In this document: positions 12,003 to 21,054 of the stretch, piece by piece
Numbering within the stretch: the stretch's first letter is position 1
Layout: every line of letters begins with the position of its first letter
Assembly (NCBI GenBank): GCA_021300475.1
Contig: JAJTDO010000002.1
Location: forward strand, 36,358 to 100,357
Source: Burkholderiales bacterium
Lineage (GTDB): Bacteria; Pseudomonadota; Gammaproteobacteria; Burkholderiales; Burkholderiaceae_B
Direction of reading: 5' to 3'
DNA length: 64,000 bases
The notes under the pieces: model-generated
Seen by the model: only the letters and a program-made list of their open reading frames with translations
Told to the model about the DNA's origin: nothing
The model's database searches: none
Made by a program: the position numbers and the translations under genes

Positions 12003-12397
12003 GGGCGTGTTTCTCTTTGCAAAACTTTGAATGTGCTGCGACTTTAACGAAAAATTCCGTTTTCAACAAATGCGGTTTTTTGCGTCAGCGGTTGTGGATA
12101 ACTTTGGGGAAAACCCTGTTTTATGCACCAAAAAAATGCATATTTTTTCCCCTTGCTTGTTGCAAAATCCGCGGCTTTGCTTAAATAATAAATTAAATCA
12201 TCGGGTTATACGTGCTTATGCATGTTGCAGTGCAATGACTTTTATTTGATAAAAAACTTGTTTTTTTGTGGAAAAGAACGAGCTGCTTTCAAATAAATCA
12301 GTCGCTTAGGGTGTTTTTCCTAACAGATGAGCACCGGCAGGGACTTTTGATTACAATCGCTTTTGTTGTAACACACTGAACACCTAAGAGGACTTAA
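12003..12397. other. AT-rich intergenic region between exbB and sodB
   Basis: These 395 bp hold no convincing gene. They must carry the divergent promoters of the exbB operon and sodB. The sequence is AT-rich with several A/T runs. A perfect 9-bp DnaA-box match (minus-strand TTATCCACA) lies at 12093-12101 but is isolated. I could not fix a -35/-10 pair with confidence. Confidence 0.5.
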
Positions 12398-12976
12398 ATG
12401 GAACACGCATTGCCTGCTTTGCCCTACGCGATGGATGCTTTGGCCCCCCACATTTCAGCTGAAACCTTGGAATACCATTACGGCAAGCATCACCAGACGT
12501 ATGTCACCAATTTGAATAACCTGATCAAGGGCACCGACTTTGAAAGCGCAAGCCTGGAAGACATCGTGCGCAAATCTTCCGGTGGCGTGTTTAACAATGC
12601 AGCCCAGGTTTGGAACCACACCTTTTATTGGAACAGCCTGTCACCCAAGGCCAGCGGTGCACCCAGCGGTGCGCTGGCAGATGCCATCAATGCAAAGTGG
12701 GGCAGTTTCGATGCTTTCAAGGAAGCTTTCACGAAAAGCGCCGTTGGCAACTTCGGTTCCAGCTGGACTTGGCTGGTGAAAAAAGCCGACGGCAGCCTCG
12801 ACATTGTCAATACCAGCAATGCAGCCACACCGCTGACAGGAACAGACAAGCCTTTGCTGACTTGCGACCTGTGGGAGCACGCTTATTACATCGATTACCG
12901 CAATGCACGTCCGAAGTACATTGAGACATTCTGGAAACTGGCCAATTGGGACTTCGCAGGCGCAAACTTCGCGTAA
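12398..12976 (+). CDS. sodB: superoxide dismutase (Fe type)
   Basis: A 192-residue Fe/Mn superoxide dismutase. The metal ligands are visible: His in [10 protein letters not shown], His in WNHTFYW, and Asp and His in [11 protein letters not shown]. The length and the [16 protein letters not shown] opening fit the iron form. It dismutates superoxide in the cytosol. The ribosome-binding site is GAGGAC, 6 bp before the ATG. It stands alone, with a terminator shared with the convergent DUF192 gene. Confidence 0.95.
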   Translation: MEHALPALPYAMDALAPHISAETLEYHYGKHHQTYVTNLNNLIKGTDFESASLEDIVRKSSGGVFNNAAQVWNHTFYWNSLSPKASGAPSGALADAINAKWGSFDAFKEAFTKSAVGNFGSSWTWLVKKADGSLDIVNTSNAATPLTGTDKPLLTCDLWEHAYYIDYRNARPKYIETFWKLANWDFAGANFA

Positions 12977-12992
12977 GCACCGCAGCAGTTTC

Positions 12993-13031
12993 AAAAAAGC
13001 GCACCTGAATTTTTCAGGTGCGTTTTTTTTT
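12993..13031. terminator. bidirectional terminator between sodB and the DUF192 gene
   Basis: A perfect 10-bp stem CGCACCTGAA / TTCAGGTGCG with a 3-nt loop is followed by a run of 9 T. An A-run on the left allows use in the other direction as well. Confidence 0.9.
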
Positions 13032-13485
13032 AGCGTGCCCGCAATGCCGTAATGCCCTTGATGTTGGAGCCCTCTCCAACGCCTTTTTGCTTGAACCAGT
13101 TCTGCCGCATTTCAAGCGCATATTTTGCAGGGCCTTTTGCACAGTGGCTGACTTCGCTCAACGGCTCCATGTTCGCCACATTTAAAATATTCCCCTGCTC
13201 GTCAACAAAAGCCACAGACAGCGGTACCAAGGTATTTTTCATCCACATACAGTGGTGATTGGGTTGGTCAAACACGAAAACCATGCCATCGTTGTCCACA
13301 ATCTGCTTGCGATACATCAGCCCCTGCATACGTTTGGTTTGGTCATCGGCCACCTCTGCTTGCACAACATGCATCCCCATCTGAAGCACTGTTTTTGAAA
13401 ATTCTGTTGCAAAAACGCGACTGCTCAGCAAGTGAAGCGATAAAAAAACGATGTACGTCAGTGAAGAGCAAGCATTTAATTTCAT
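13030..13485 (-). CDS. DUF192 family secreted protein
   Basis: A 151-residue protein with an N-terminal signal peptide (LTYIVFLSLHLLSSRVFA) and a DUF192 domain: LQMGMHVVQAEVADDQTKRMQGLMYRK, then CMWMKNTLVPLSVAFVDEQGNI and the ALEMRQNWF end. The function of DUF192 is unknown; members are usually exported. The gene stands alone, convergent with sodB. Confidence 0.88.
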   Translation of the reverse strand: MKLNACSSLTYIVFLSLHLLSSRVFATEFSKTVLQMGMHVVQAEVADDQTKRMQGLMYRKQIVDNDGMVFVFDQPNHHCMWMKNTLVPLSVAFVDEQGNILNVANMEPLSEVSHCAKGPAKYALEMRQNWFKQKGVGEGSNIKGITALRAR

Positions 13486-13611
13486 TGTTCTGGTTTTCCT
13501 ACAGGTTCGTTCTTAGAAGCAAAAGACAAGGTTTCAAACACAAGGGTACAATAGGGTAGAGAGCGTCCTCTAATTTGAGACCACATCCAATACCCATAAA
13601 TGGAGAGGCTA

Positions 13612-14859
13612 ATGTATCAACACATCAAAGTTCCAAGCACCGGCGACAAAATCAAGGTGCGCCCAGATTTTACTTTGGATATTTCCGACACCCCCATCAT
13701 TCCCTTCATTGAGGGAGATGGTACAGGTTTAGACATTACCCCCGTTGCTATCAAGGTCGTTGATGCGGCTGTCGCCAAAGCCTATAGTGGCAAGAGAAAA
13801 ATCAGCTGGATGGAGATTTTCGCAGGTGAAAAATCCACCAAAATTTACGGCCCGGATGTCTGGTTGCCTGAAGAAACCCTGCATGCCCTGAAGGAGTATG
13901 TGGTTTCCCTGAAAGGCCCGCTCACCACGCCAGTCGGTGGCGGTATCCGCTCCATCAACGTGGCGATGCGTCAGGAACTTGACCTGTACGTGTGTTTGCG
14001 CCCCGTCCGCTATTTCAAGGGCGTACCCAGCCCTGTGCGCGAGCCTGAAAAAACCGACATGGTGATTTTCCGTGAGAACTCGGAAGATATCTATGCAGGC
14101 ATTGAATACGAAGCAGAGAGTGAAAAAGCCAAAAAGCTCATTCATTTCCTGCGCACCGAAATGGGCGCCACTAAAATCCGCTTTCCGGAAACCTCGGGCA
14201 TCGGCATCAAACCGATCTCCAAGGATGGCACTGAGCGCCTGTTCCGCAAGGCACTGCAATACGCGATCGACAACAAACGCAAATCCGTGACCATTGTCCA
14301 CAAGGGCAACATCATGAAGTACACCGAAGGTGCGTTTGCGAAGTGGGCTTATGCATTGGCGCAAAGAGAATTTGGTGCCGAGATGCTTGACGGCGGCCCA
14401 TGGATGAAAATCAAGGCTCCCCATGGCGACATCGTGGTCAAAGACTCCATCGCCGATGCTTTCCTGCAGCAGATTCTCTTGCGTCCTGCCGAGTATGACG
14501 TCATTGCAACCATGAACCTCAACGGCGACTACATCTCTGACGCTTTGGCGGCTCAGGTGGGCGGTATTGGTATTGCACCCGGCGCCAACTTGTCAGACTC
14601 CATCGCCTTGTTTGAAGCCACGCATGGCACAGCGCCAAAGTATGCAGGAAAAGATTACGTGAACCCGGGTTCCGAAATCCTGTCTGCGGAAATGATGCTG
14701 CGCCACATGGGATGGATAGAGGCGGCTGACCTCATTCTTTCCTCAATGGAGGCTTCCATCGCTTCCAAGCGCGTCACTTACGATTTTGCGCGTTTGATGC
14801 CTGGTTCCACTCAAGTGAGTTGCTCGGGTTTCGGCGATGTCATGATAGAACACATGTAA
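13612..14859 (+). CDS. icd: isocitrate dehydrogenase (NADP+)
   Basis: A 415-residue TCA-cycle enzyme of the E. coli Icd type. It shows [15 protein letters not shown], substrate-binding residues in the [21 protein letters not shown] stretch (including the regulatory Ser region), [11 protein letters not shown], and the metal/NADP region [17 protein letters not shown]. It oxidatively decarboxylates isocitrate to 2-oxoglutarate. I choose ATG 13612 because a GGAGAGG site lies just before it; an in-frame ATG at 13600 overlaps that site. A terminator follows. Confidence 0.95.
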   Translation: MYQHIKVPSTGDKIKVRPDFTLDISDTPIIPFIEGDGTGLDITPVAIKVVDAAVAKAYSGKRKISWMEIFAGEKSTKIYGPDVWLPEETLHALKEYVVSLKGPLTTPVGGGIRSINVAMRQELDLYVCLRPVRYFKGVPSPVREPEKTDMVIFRENSEDIYAGIEYEAESEKAKKLIHFLRTEMGATKIRFPETSGIGIKPISKDGTERLFRKALQYAIDNKRKSVTIVHKGNIMKYTEGAFAKWAYALAQREFGAEMLDGGPWMKIKAPHGDIVVKDSIADAFLQQILLRPAEYDVIATMNLNGDYISDALAAQVGGIGIAPGANLSDSIALFEATHGTAPKYAGKDYVNPGSEILSAEMMLRHMGWIEAADLILSSMEASIASKRVTYDFARLMPGSTQVSCSGFGDVMIEHM

Positions 14860-14883
14860 GCGCATCAGTTTTGCCGCACCATG

Positions 14884-14913
14884 AAAAAAGCCAGCTTTCG
14901 AGCTGGCTTTTTT
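14884..14913 (+). terminator. intrinsic terminator after icd
   Basis: The stem AAAAAAGCCAGCT / AGCTGGCTTTTTT has a 4-nt loop and a T-run. Its symmetry means it may also serve the convergent cspA gene. Confidence 0.88.
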
Positions 14914-14938
14914 GTGTCTCCCCTGTATGTTGATTTAA

Positions 14939-15160
14939 TCAGGAGTTGCTGTCCGAACCGCTTTTCTGAATGTTTTGTGCTTGTCGTCCTTTGGGGCCGT
15001 CGGCCACGTCAAAGGTAACTTTCATGCCTTCCTTCAGGCTTTTGAATCCTGTGGATTGAATGGCTGAAAAATGAGCGAACAATTCGCCGCCACCATCGTC
15101 AGGGGTTATGAAGCCAAAACCCTTGGCGTCGTTGAACCATTTCACTGTACCGCTCGCCAT
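14939..15160 (-). CDS. cspA: cold-shock family protein
   Basis: A 73-residue CSD protein with the RNA-binding motifs [11 protein letters not shown] (RNP1) and ELFAHFSAI (RNP2-like). It acts as a single-strand nucleic-acid chaperone. The start is ATG 15160, preceded by GAAGGAG; the frame is open upstream but not family-like. A long AT-rich stretch lies upstream, as is usual for csp leader RNAs, so post-transcriptional temperature control is plausible but not shown. Confidence 0.93.
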   Translation of the reverse strand: MASGTVKWFNDAKGFGFITPDDGGGELFAHFSAIQSTGFKSLKEGMKVTFDVADGPKGRQAQNIQKSGSDSNS

Positions 15161-15465
15161 TTTTATTTCTCCTTCAAAAGTTTTGCTTAGAGGCTGCAAG
15201 GCGCAAAAAAGCGCTGGCAGAGCCTTCAATTAATTCACCCACAGGGTGAGTTCATATTGTTTTAATTGTCTGCATCGGCGTCAACAATACAAATAAGTCA
15301 TTTATCAAAAATCATCAAAATATGACCTTTATTCATGATTTCCTGCAGAATTTCTGAACTCTTTTTGACTTTATGTCTCAATCATTAGAAGGCTTAAACT
15401 TCTGCGGTAACGCCATGTGAAACACCCGGCTTGCAGGTTCTTGTGAAGTGATTAGAATGGGGTTT
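15161..15465. other. divergent leader region cspA / clpS
   Basis: About 300 bp without a gene. It should hold both promoters and the 5' leader of cspA. A small perfect hairpin (TCACCC-ACA-GGGTGA) lies at 15235-15249. Nothing else can be assigned. Confidence 0.4.
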
Positions 15466-15915
15466 ATGAGCCAGGAAAATAGCAACAACACATCAACAGT
15501 TTTGGAGAAGCAGACTGAGAAGGCTGCTCCTCCACCCATGTTTCAAGTCGTCTTGTTGAACGACGATTACACCCCTATGGAATTTGTGGTTATCGTTTTG
15601 CAAAAGTTTTTTGGCAAAAGCCGAGAACAGGCGACCCAGATTATGCTAAAAGTACACAGGGACGGACGGGGCGTCTGTGGAGTTTATCCGAGGGACATTG
15701 CTGTGACGAAAGTCGAGCAGGTTTGCAGTTTTTCACGTCCAGGCAACAACGTCATGAATTCATCACCGTCGAGCACTTGCTGCTCGCGTTGCTGGACAAC
15801 CCCTCTGCGGCTGAAGTTCTCAGATCCTGCGCCTGCAATATCGATGATTTGCGCCGCAACCTGCAAAACTTTATCCGCGACAACACGCCCGTCATTTCCG
15901 GGCAGGACGAGGTAG
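15466..15915 (+). pseudogene. clpS: ATP-dependent Clp protease adaptor ClpS, C-terminus lost
   Basis: The first 85 or so codons are clear Clp[21 protein letters not shown] (the NDDYTPMEF signature), [26 protein letters not shown] and TKVEQV. ClpS delivers N-degron substrates to ClpAP. After [11 protein letters not shown] the frame no longer matches ClpS. The expected tail of about 13 residues (HPLQC...MEE-stop) is absent and the reading frame runs on into clpA sequence in the wrong frame to 15915. The start is ATG 15466 or 15457; neither has a strong ribosome-binding site. The domain core may still fold, but it would carry a long aberrant tail. Confidence 0.8.
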
Positions 15916-18011
15916 ATACCCAACCTACCTTGGGCTTCCAGCGCGTCATACAGCGCGCCATCATGCATGTTCAATCAACATCGAACGGCAAGAAGGAAGT
16001 CACGGGCGCCAACGTACTGGTTGCCATTTTTGGCGAAAAAGACTCGCATGCCGTGTACTACCTGCACCAGCAGGGCATTACACGCCTTGATGTGGTGAAC
16101 TTCATTTCCCACGGCATCACCAAGACTCCGCAAACGCCTACGCCCAAGCAAGAAAGTCCGCAGGGTTCAGACTCTGGCGAGCCGGAGCAGGAATCTGCCG
16201 CCAGCAGCGACAAACAGTCGCCTCTGGATCAATACACCCAAAACCTGAACGCTTCTGCTCGTGAAGGCAAGATCGATCCTCTGATCGGCCGCGAGCCGGA
16301 AGTCGAACGGGTCATTCAAGTGCTTTGCCGCCGCAGGAAAAACAATCCCCTGTTGGTGGGTGAAGCCGGCGTTGGAAAAACGGCCATCGCAGAAGGTCTG
16401 GCGTGGCGCATTGTCAAAGGTGATGTGCCGGAGGTACTTGAGTCTGCTCAGGTTTACTCCTTGGACATGGGCGCCTTGCTTGCTGGAACCAAGTACCGTG
16501 GCGATTTCGAGCAACGCTTGAAAGCGGTGCTAAAGCAACTGAAATCCAATCCTCACTCGGTGCTGTTCATTGATGAAATCCACACCCTGATCGGTGCGGG
16601 TTCTGCGTCTGGCGGCACCTTGGATGCCTCAAACCTGCTCAAGCCGGCTTTGTCTTCCGGTCAGTTGAAGTGCATTGGGGCCACCACTTTCAATGAATAC
16701 CGTGGCATCTTTGAAAAAGACCATGCGCTGTCACGCCGTTTCCAGAAAATCGATGTCAATGAGCCCACCGTGGAACAGACCATTGAAATTCTGCGCGGCC
16801 TGAAGAGCCGGTTCGAAGAGCACCATGGTGTCAAATACTCCAGCGCGGCCATTCAGGCGGCGGCTGAGTTGTCCGCAAAGTTCATTAATGACCGTCACTT
16901 GCCTGACAAGGCCATTGACGTCATCGATGAGGCCGGTGCTGCCCAGCGCATTCTGCCGAAATCCAAGCAGAAGAAAACCATCGGCAAGAACGAGATAGAA
17001 GACATTGTGTCCAAAATCGCGCGCATTCCGCCACAGTCGGTGTCCACCGACGACCGCAACAAACTGGCAACGCTTGAGCGTGATCTGAAGTCCACCGTGT
17101 TTGGACAAGATCCTTCCATTGAGATATTGGCCGCTGCCATCAAGATGTCCCGTTCCGGTCTGGGCAAGCCTGACAAGCCTATCGGCTCATTCCTTTTCTC
17201 CGGCCCCACAGGCGTAGGAAAAACCGAGGTGGCCAAGCAACTTGCATTCACCTTGGGTGTGGAACTGATTCGTTTTGACATGTCCGAATACATGGAACGT
17301 CATGCGGTGTCGCGTCTGATTGGTGCACCTCCGGGCTATGTTGGTTTCGATCAAGGCGGTTTGCTGACAGAGGCGGTGACCAAAAAGCCCCATTGTGTTT
17401 TGCTGCTGGACGAAATTGAAAAAGCCCATCCGGACATCTACAACATTTTGCTGCAGGTCATGGACCATGGCACGCTGACAGACAACAACGGACGCAAAGC
17501 GGATTTCCGCAATGTCATTATTATCATGACCACCAATGCCGGTGCAGAGGCCTTGACCAAGCGGTCAATCGGCTTCACAGAGGCCAAGGTGCAGGGTGAT
17601 GAAATGGCGGACATCAAGCGGATGTTCACTCCCGAGTTCCGCAACCGTCTGGACGCGATTGTTTCTTTCGCAGCCTTGGACGAGAGCATTATTCTTCGAG
17701 TGGTAGACAAATTCCTGATGGCCTTGGAAGAGCAGTTGCATGAGAAGAAAGTCGATGCAATTTTCACTGACGAACTTCGCAAGTATCTGGGCAAGAAGGG
17801 TTTCGATCCGTTGATGGGTGCGCGCCCGATGCAGCGTCTTATTCAGGACGTCATTCGCAAAGCCCTGGCTGACGAGTTGCTGTTTGGTCGTCTGACCAGC
17901 GGTGGCAAAGTTACAGTGGATGTGGATGACAAAGACACCGTCACCCTGAATTTTGACAATGGCACCACACCTCCGCAGACCACGCCTTCTGACGAGGTTG
18001 TTGTGGAGTGA
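15723..18011 (+). CDS. clpA: ATP-dependent Clp protease ATP-binding subunit ClpA (N-terminus truncated)
   Basis: A 762-residue ClpA. The N domain is entered at [21 protein letters not shown]. Two AAA+ modules follow: D1 with Walker [11 protein letters not shown] and Walker [11 protein letters not shown], and D2 with [12 protein letters not shown] and [13 protein letters not shown]. The C-terminal domain is complete. The usual first 17 or so residues (MIAQELEVSLHMAF-type) are missing: the only start is TTG 15723, inside clpS sequence and without a ribosome-binding site. ClpA unfolds substrates for ClpP. The clpS-clpA junction looks like a deletion; see the findings. A terminator follows at 18043. 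Confidence 0.93.
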   Translation: MQFFTSRQQRHEFITVEHLLLALLDNPSAAEVLRSCACNIDDLRRNLQNFIRDNTPVISGQDEVDTQPTLGFQRVIQRAIMHVQSTSNGKKEVTGANVLVAIFGEKDSHAVYYLHQQGITRLDVVNFISHGITKTPQTPTPKQESPQGSDSGEPEQESAASSDKQSPLDQYTQNLNASAREGKIDPLIGREPEVERVIQVLCRRRKNNPLLVGEAGVGKTAIAEGLAWRIVKGDVPEVLESAQVYSLDMGALLAGTKYRGDFEQRLKAVLKQLKSNPHSVLFIDEIHTLIGAGSASGGTLDASNLLKPALSSGQLKCIGATTFNEYRGIFEKDHALSRRFQKIDVNEPTVEQTIEILRGLKSRFEEHHGVKYSSAAIQAAAELSAKFINDRHLPDKAIDVIDEAGAAQRILPKSKQKKTIGKNEIEDIVSKIARIPPQSVSTDDRNKLATLERDLKSTVFGQDPSIEILAAAIKMSRSGLGKPDKPIGSFLFSGPTGVGKTEVAKQLAFTLGVELIRFDMSEYMERHAVSRLIGAPPGYVGFDQGGLLTEAVTKKPHCVLLLDEIEKAHPDIYNILLQVMDHGTLTDNNGRKADFRNVIIIMTTNAGAEALTKRSIGFTEAKVQGDEMADIKRMFTPEFRNRLDAIVSFAALDESIILRVVDKFLMALEEQLHEKKVDAIFTDELRKYLGKKGFDPLMGARPMQRLIQDVIRKALADELLFGRLTSGGKVTVDVDDKDTVTLNFDNGTTPPQTTPSDEVVVE

Positions 18012-18042
18012 TTTGAGAAAATCAGCCTTTCTGTAAAAAATC

Positions 18043-18079
18043 AAAACGCACCTGACTCAAATCACGGTGCGTTTTTTTT
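18043..18079 (+). terminator. intrinsic terminator after clpA
   Basis: The stem AAAACGCACC / GGTGCGTTTT has a 13-nt loop and a run of T. Confidence 0.85.
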
Positions 18080-18185
18080 AAGGCATGGCGCTCGCCCGAT
18101 GCAGCACGAACGGTTGTCTGTATTTTGATTTATAGTGGATGCCGAATTAATAAAAACGATGTTCGTTTCTCTCCAGAGGATGAAA

Positions 18186-18509
18186 ATGAAAAAGAAAATG
18201 ATGACGGGTGTGGCTGCGATTGTTTGCGCTCTTATGGCCACCGTGGGTCAAAACGCCGCTGCTCAATCAACAGCGCCACAGAACGTAAAGTACCTTGCAG
18301 CCAACTGTGCAAATTGTCACGGTACCAATGGCGCAGGCAGTCAGGGCTTGCCTTCTTTGGCGGGCCTTAAAAAGGAGTACATCATCGAACAGATGAACAA
18401 CTTCAAGTCGGGTGCGCGCGAGGCCACACTGATGCACCAAATTTCAAAAGGCTACACCGACGAACAGGTGGCCGCCATGGCTGCTTTTTTTGAACAACAG
18501 AAAAAATAA
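18186..18509 (+). CDS. fccA: monohaem c-type cytochrome, probable FccA/SoxE subunit
   Basis: A 107-residue exported cytochrome with a signal peptide (Lys-rich start, hydrophobic VAAIVCALMATVG, AAA cleavage region) and one haem-binding CANCH motif. A distal Met is available near the C-terminus (LMHQISKGYTDEQVAAMAAFF). It is directly followed, 14 bp later, by the flavoprotein subunit, so the pair matches flavocytochrome c sulfide dehydrogenase. The cytochrome would pass electrons from sulfide oxidation to the respiratory chain in the periplasm. I choose ATG 18186 by spacing to AGAGG; ATG 18180 is too close. Confidence 0.85.
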   Translation: MKKKMMTGVAAIVCALMATVGQNAAAQSTAPQNVKYLAANCANCHGTNGAGSQGLPSLAGLKKEYIIEQMNNFKSGAREATLMHQISKGYTDEQVAAMAAFFEQQKK

Positions 18510-18523
18510 AGGAGCGTCAAACC

Positions 18524-19801
18524 ATGAGTTCAATGAATCGTCGACAGTTTTTGAACGTTTCTGGCAGCGCAGCCGTTCTAGCGGCCTTAACGGCTTGTGC
18601 CAACCGGCCTGCGGGCGGGGAAATGGGGCATGTGGTGGTCGTTGGTGGTGGTTATGGTGGCAACACAGCCGCCAAGTACCTGCGTCTTTGGTCTGAAGGC
18701 AAAATTGCCGTCACTCTCATCGAACCCAGCGCCATGTTCATTTCTTGCCCCATGTCCAACCTGGTGGTGGGTGGATCCAAAAAACTGGAAGACATCACCG
18801 TCAGTTACGATGGTCTGAGCAAACTGGGCGTTCGCGTGGTGAAGGCCTATGTAACATCCATAGACGCCGACAAACGCAAAGTGCGTCTCGACTCTGGAGA
18901 GGAAATTGCCTATGACCGTTGTGTGGTTTCTCCGGGTGTGGCTTTCCTGAACGATCAGATCGCCGGGCTTTCCAAAGCGGGTGATGTTGCACCCCATGCC
19001 TGGAAGGCGGGCGAGCAAACCGTGTTGCTGCGTAAGCAGCTTGAGGCCATGCCAGATGGCGGGGTCGCCGTTATTTCTATGCCCAAGGCGCCTTACCGCT
19101 GCCCCCCTGGCCCTTACGAGCGGCTCTGCCAGATTGGTCATTATTTAAAAACTGAAAAGCCAAAGTCCAAGGTGATATTGCTGGATGGCAACGAGGATGT
19201 TCAATCCAAAAAGGGTTTGTTCACCAAGGTCTGGAAAGAGCAGTATTCGGGCATTGTTGAGTACAGAAACAACTCGCTGGTCACTGAAATTGATGTGGCA
19301 GGCAAAACACTGATCACCGAATTGGGTGATCGCATCAAGGCCGATGTACTGAACGTGATTCCGCCGCAACGCGCGGGCGACATTGCGCAGACGGCAGGAC
19401 TGATCACAGCGAATAATCGCTGGTGCGGTGTCGATTGGCTGAGTATGGAAAGCACCGCTGTTAAAAATGTGCATGTGTTGGGAGATGCTACGTTGTCAGC
19501 GCCAGCAATGCCGAAATCGGGACACATGGCCAACCAGCACGGTAAGGTGGCAGCTGCTGCCATTGTAGAGATACTCAGCGGCCGAACCCCGATGAACGAC
19601 CCCATGATGGCCAACACCTGCTACAGCTATGTGGACAATAAAAATGTGGTTCACGTGGCCAGCGTGCATCGTTATGACGCTGAAAAGAAAACCATGGTCA
19701 CGGTGACCGGTTCAGGCGGTTTGTCTAAAGAGCCGAATTTGTTGGAGGGAAGCTACGCTTGGGGATGGGCTCAGACAATTTGGGCTGATATGCTGGTCTG
19801 A
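18524..19801 (+). CDS. fccB: flavocytochrome c sulfide dehydrogenase, flavoprotein subunit
   Basis: A 425-residue FAD protein with an N-terminal Tat-type signal (MNRRQFLNVSGSAAVLAALTAC) and a Rossmann GGGYGG motif just after it. FISCPMSNLVVGG holds the Cys at the position of the covalent-FAD cysteine in FccB. The C-terminal FCSD domain ends in GSYAWGWAQTIWADML. It oxidises sulfide to sulfur/polysulfide in the periplasm with the adjacent cytochrome. Its end overlaps the convergent GGDEF gene by 31 bp. The assignment is good; the closely related SoxF is functionally equivalent. Confidence 0.9.
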   Translation: MSSMNRRQFLNVSGSAAVLAALTACANRPAGGEMGHVVVVGGGYGGNTAAKYLRLWSEGKIAVTLIEPSAMFISCPMSNLVVGGSKKLEDITVSYDGLSKLGVRVVKAYVTSIDADKRKVRLDSGEEIAYDRCVVSPGVAFLNDQIAGLSKAGDVAPHAWKAGEQTVLLRKQLEAMPDGGVAVISMPKAPYRCPPGPYERLCQIGHYLKTEKPKSKVILLDGNEDVQSKKGLFTKVWKEQYSGIVEYRNNSLVTEIDVAGKTLITELGDRIKADVLNVIPPQRAGDIAQTAGLITANNRWCGVDWLSMESTAVKNVHVLGDATLSAPAMPKSGHMANQHGKVAAAAIVEILSGRTPMNDPMMANTCYSYVDNKNVVHVASVHRYDAEKKTMVTVTGSGGLSKEPNLLEGSYAWGWAQTIWADMLV

Positions 19802-20949
19802 ATTTCATTGTGGGGCGATTGAAGGTCGAGGCAGGTTCTTGATCGCCCCAAGTGCTTTGCCCGGTACAGGGCTCTGTCTGCCCTGGCCAAGGCATCGCAA
19901 ACCCGTTCTCCGATTTTTACTTCTGCGATACCCGCTGAAAACCCGATGATCAGTTCAGGGCTGGACCTTAATCTGAGAATCAGTTGCTCAGCAGCCTTTA
20001 CGCTGCACTGCGGTAATGCCAATACGAATTCTTCTCCGCCAATGCGAGCCAGTGCGTCATTGGGTCTTGAGCTTTTTTTCAGCAAGGTTCCAAATTGCCT
20101 CAGCAGGTGGTCGCCTGCAGCATGCCCCTGGGTGTCGTTGAATTGTTTGAAGTGATCCAGATCCACCATGACAAGCGTGAGTCCGTCGCTGAGTTGCTGA
20201 GGGCTGTCGTCGAAACTTTTACAAATGCGCTCCCAGCCGCGGCGATTCAACAAACCCGTCAGTTCGTCTACTTCCGCCATTCTGGAAAGAAAGGCCTCGC
20301 GGTCAAGTTGTTGTGAGCGCCAACGATACCAACGGCCCAGCACCCAAGTGAGCATGCACACACACATGACCAGTACGTAGGCAAACACCATCAGGCTGCT
20401 TTTCTGAAGGTCGTCCAAAGCGGTGTCCAGTTGTATGGTTTTCAGGTGCACCGCTGCGTTGATGGCCTCAACCTGCATTAACCAGCGCTGAATGACAAAA
20501 TTCAGGATTTTGATATCGCTGATTTTGTCTGCGGCATCGCTTTGTGAATTCAGTATGCGCACATTCAGGCTCTCGATTTCCTCCATGAGAACATCGAGCT
20601 TCTTTAAAAAATTGTCGTTGGGTATTTTTTCCGTGCGGGCAGACGCCACAATCATCTGGCTGCGCAGGTTATCAAGTGCAGTAGAGTAGCGTTCAATGTG
20701 AAGTGCACGGTCTTGCGGTTCAAGAAACAGGCCGATGGCGCCATCTTTGAATTCTACGCCGGCAAAATACAAAGCCGATGAAGTTCTCTCCAATGCCCTG
20801 AGTTGCCGCAGCGATTCCGCGAATTCCACACTCTTCAGGTGCGTGATCACACTAAAGCCCACGGTGGTTGCCAGCAAGATAAGTGCGGGCATCAGGCCAA
20901 TCAGAAGTTTGTAAAAATTGGTTTGTGAAGCGATGGGTTTGATAAGCAT
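19771..20949 (-). CDS. membrane-associated diguanylate cyclase (GGDEF domain)
   Basis: A 392-residue protein. It has a membrane helix near residues 14-36, a periplasmic four-helix-like sensor region to about 180, a second helix (VFAYVLVMCVCMLTWVLG) and a C-terminal GGDEF domain with the active-site GGEEF and DELTGLLNRRGW. It should make cyclic di-GMP in response to a periplasmic signal. No RxxD inhibitory site is obvious. It is transcribed toward fccB and overlaps it. The sensor domain is not one I recognise by name. Confidence 0.9.
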   Translation of the reverse strand: MLIKPIASQTNFYKLLIGLMPALILLATTVGFSVITHLKSVEFAESLRQLRALERTSSALYFAGVEFKDGAIGLFLEPQDRALHIERYSTALDNLRSQMIVASARTEKIPNDNFLKKLDVLMEEIESLNVRILNSQSDAADKISDIKILNFVIQRWLMQVEAINAAVHLKTIQLDTALDDLQKSSLMVFAYVLVMCVCMLTWVLGRWYRWRSQQLDREAFLSRMAEVDELTGLLNRRGWERICKSFDDSPQQLSDGLTLVMVDLDHFKQFNDTQGHAAGDHLLRQFGTLLKKSSRPNDALARIGGEEFVLALPQCSVKAAEQLILRLRSSPELIIGFSAGIAEVKIGERVCDALARADRALYRAKHLGRSRTCLDLQSPHNEIQTSISAQIV

Positions 20950-21054
20950 TCAGGGTCGATCTTTGGAGAAATACTTAGTTGCCTATGATTCTCCAATGGT
21001 CTGGCCTTGATTGCAAAATAGTACCCCGTTCTGATGTAGAAACGGGGTGGTACT

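Noticed and set aside
12093..12101. Perfect DnaA-box 9-mer between exbB and sodB
   Set aside because: A single 9-mer is expected about once by chance on either strand of a window this size; there is no cluster, AT-rich unwinding element or replication gene nearby.
15723..15735. Programmed -1 frameshift joining ClpS and ClpA at the T-run
   Set aside because: The sequence does not fit the standard slippery heptamer in the ClpS frame, and loss of conserved residues on both sides argues for a deletion. I kept it only as a side possibility in the finding.
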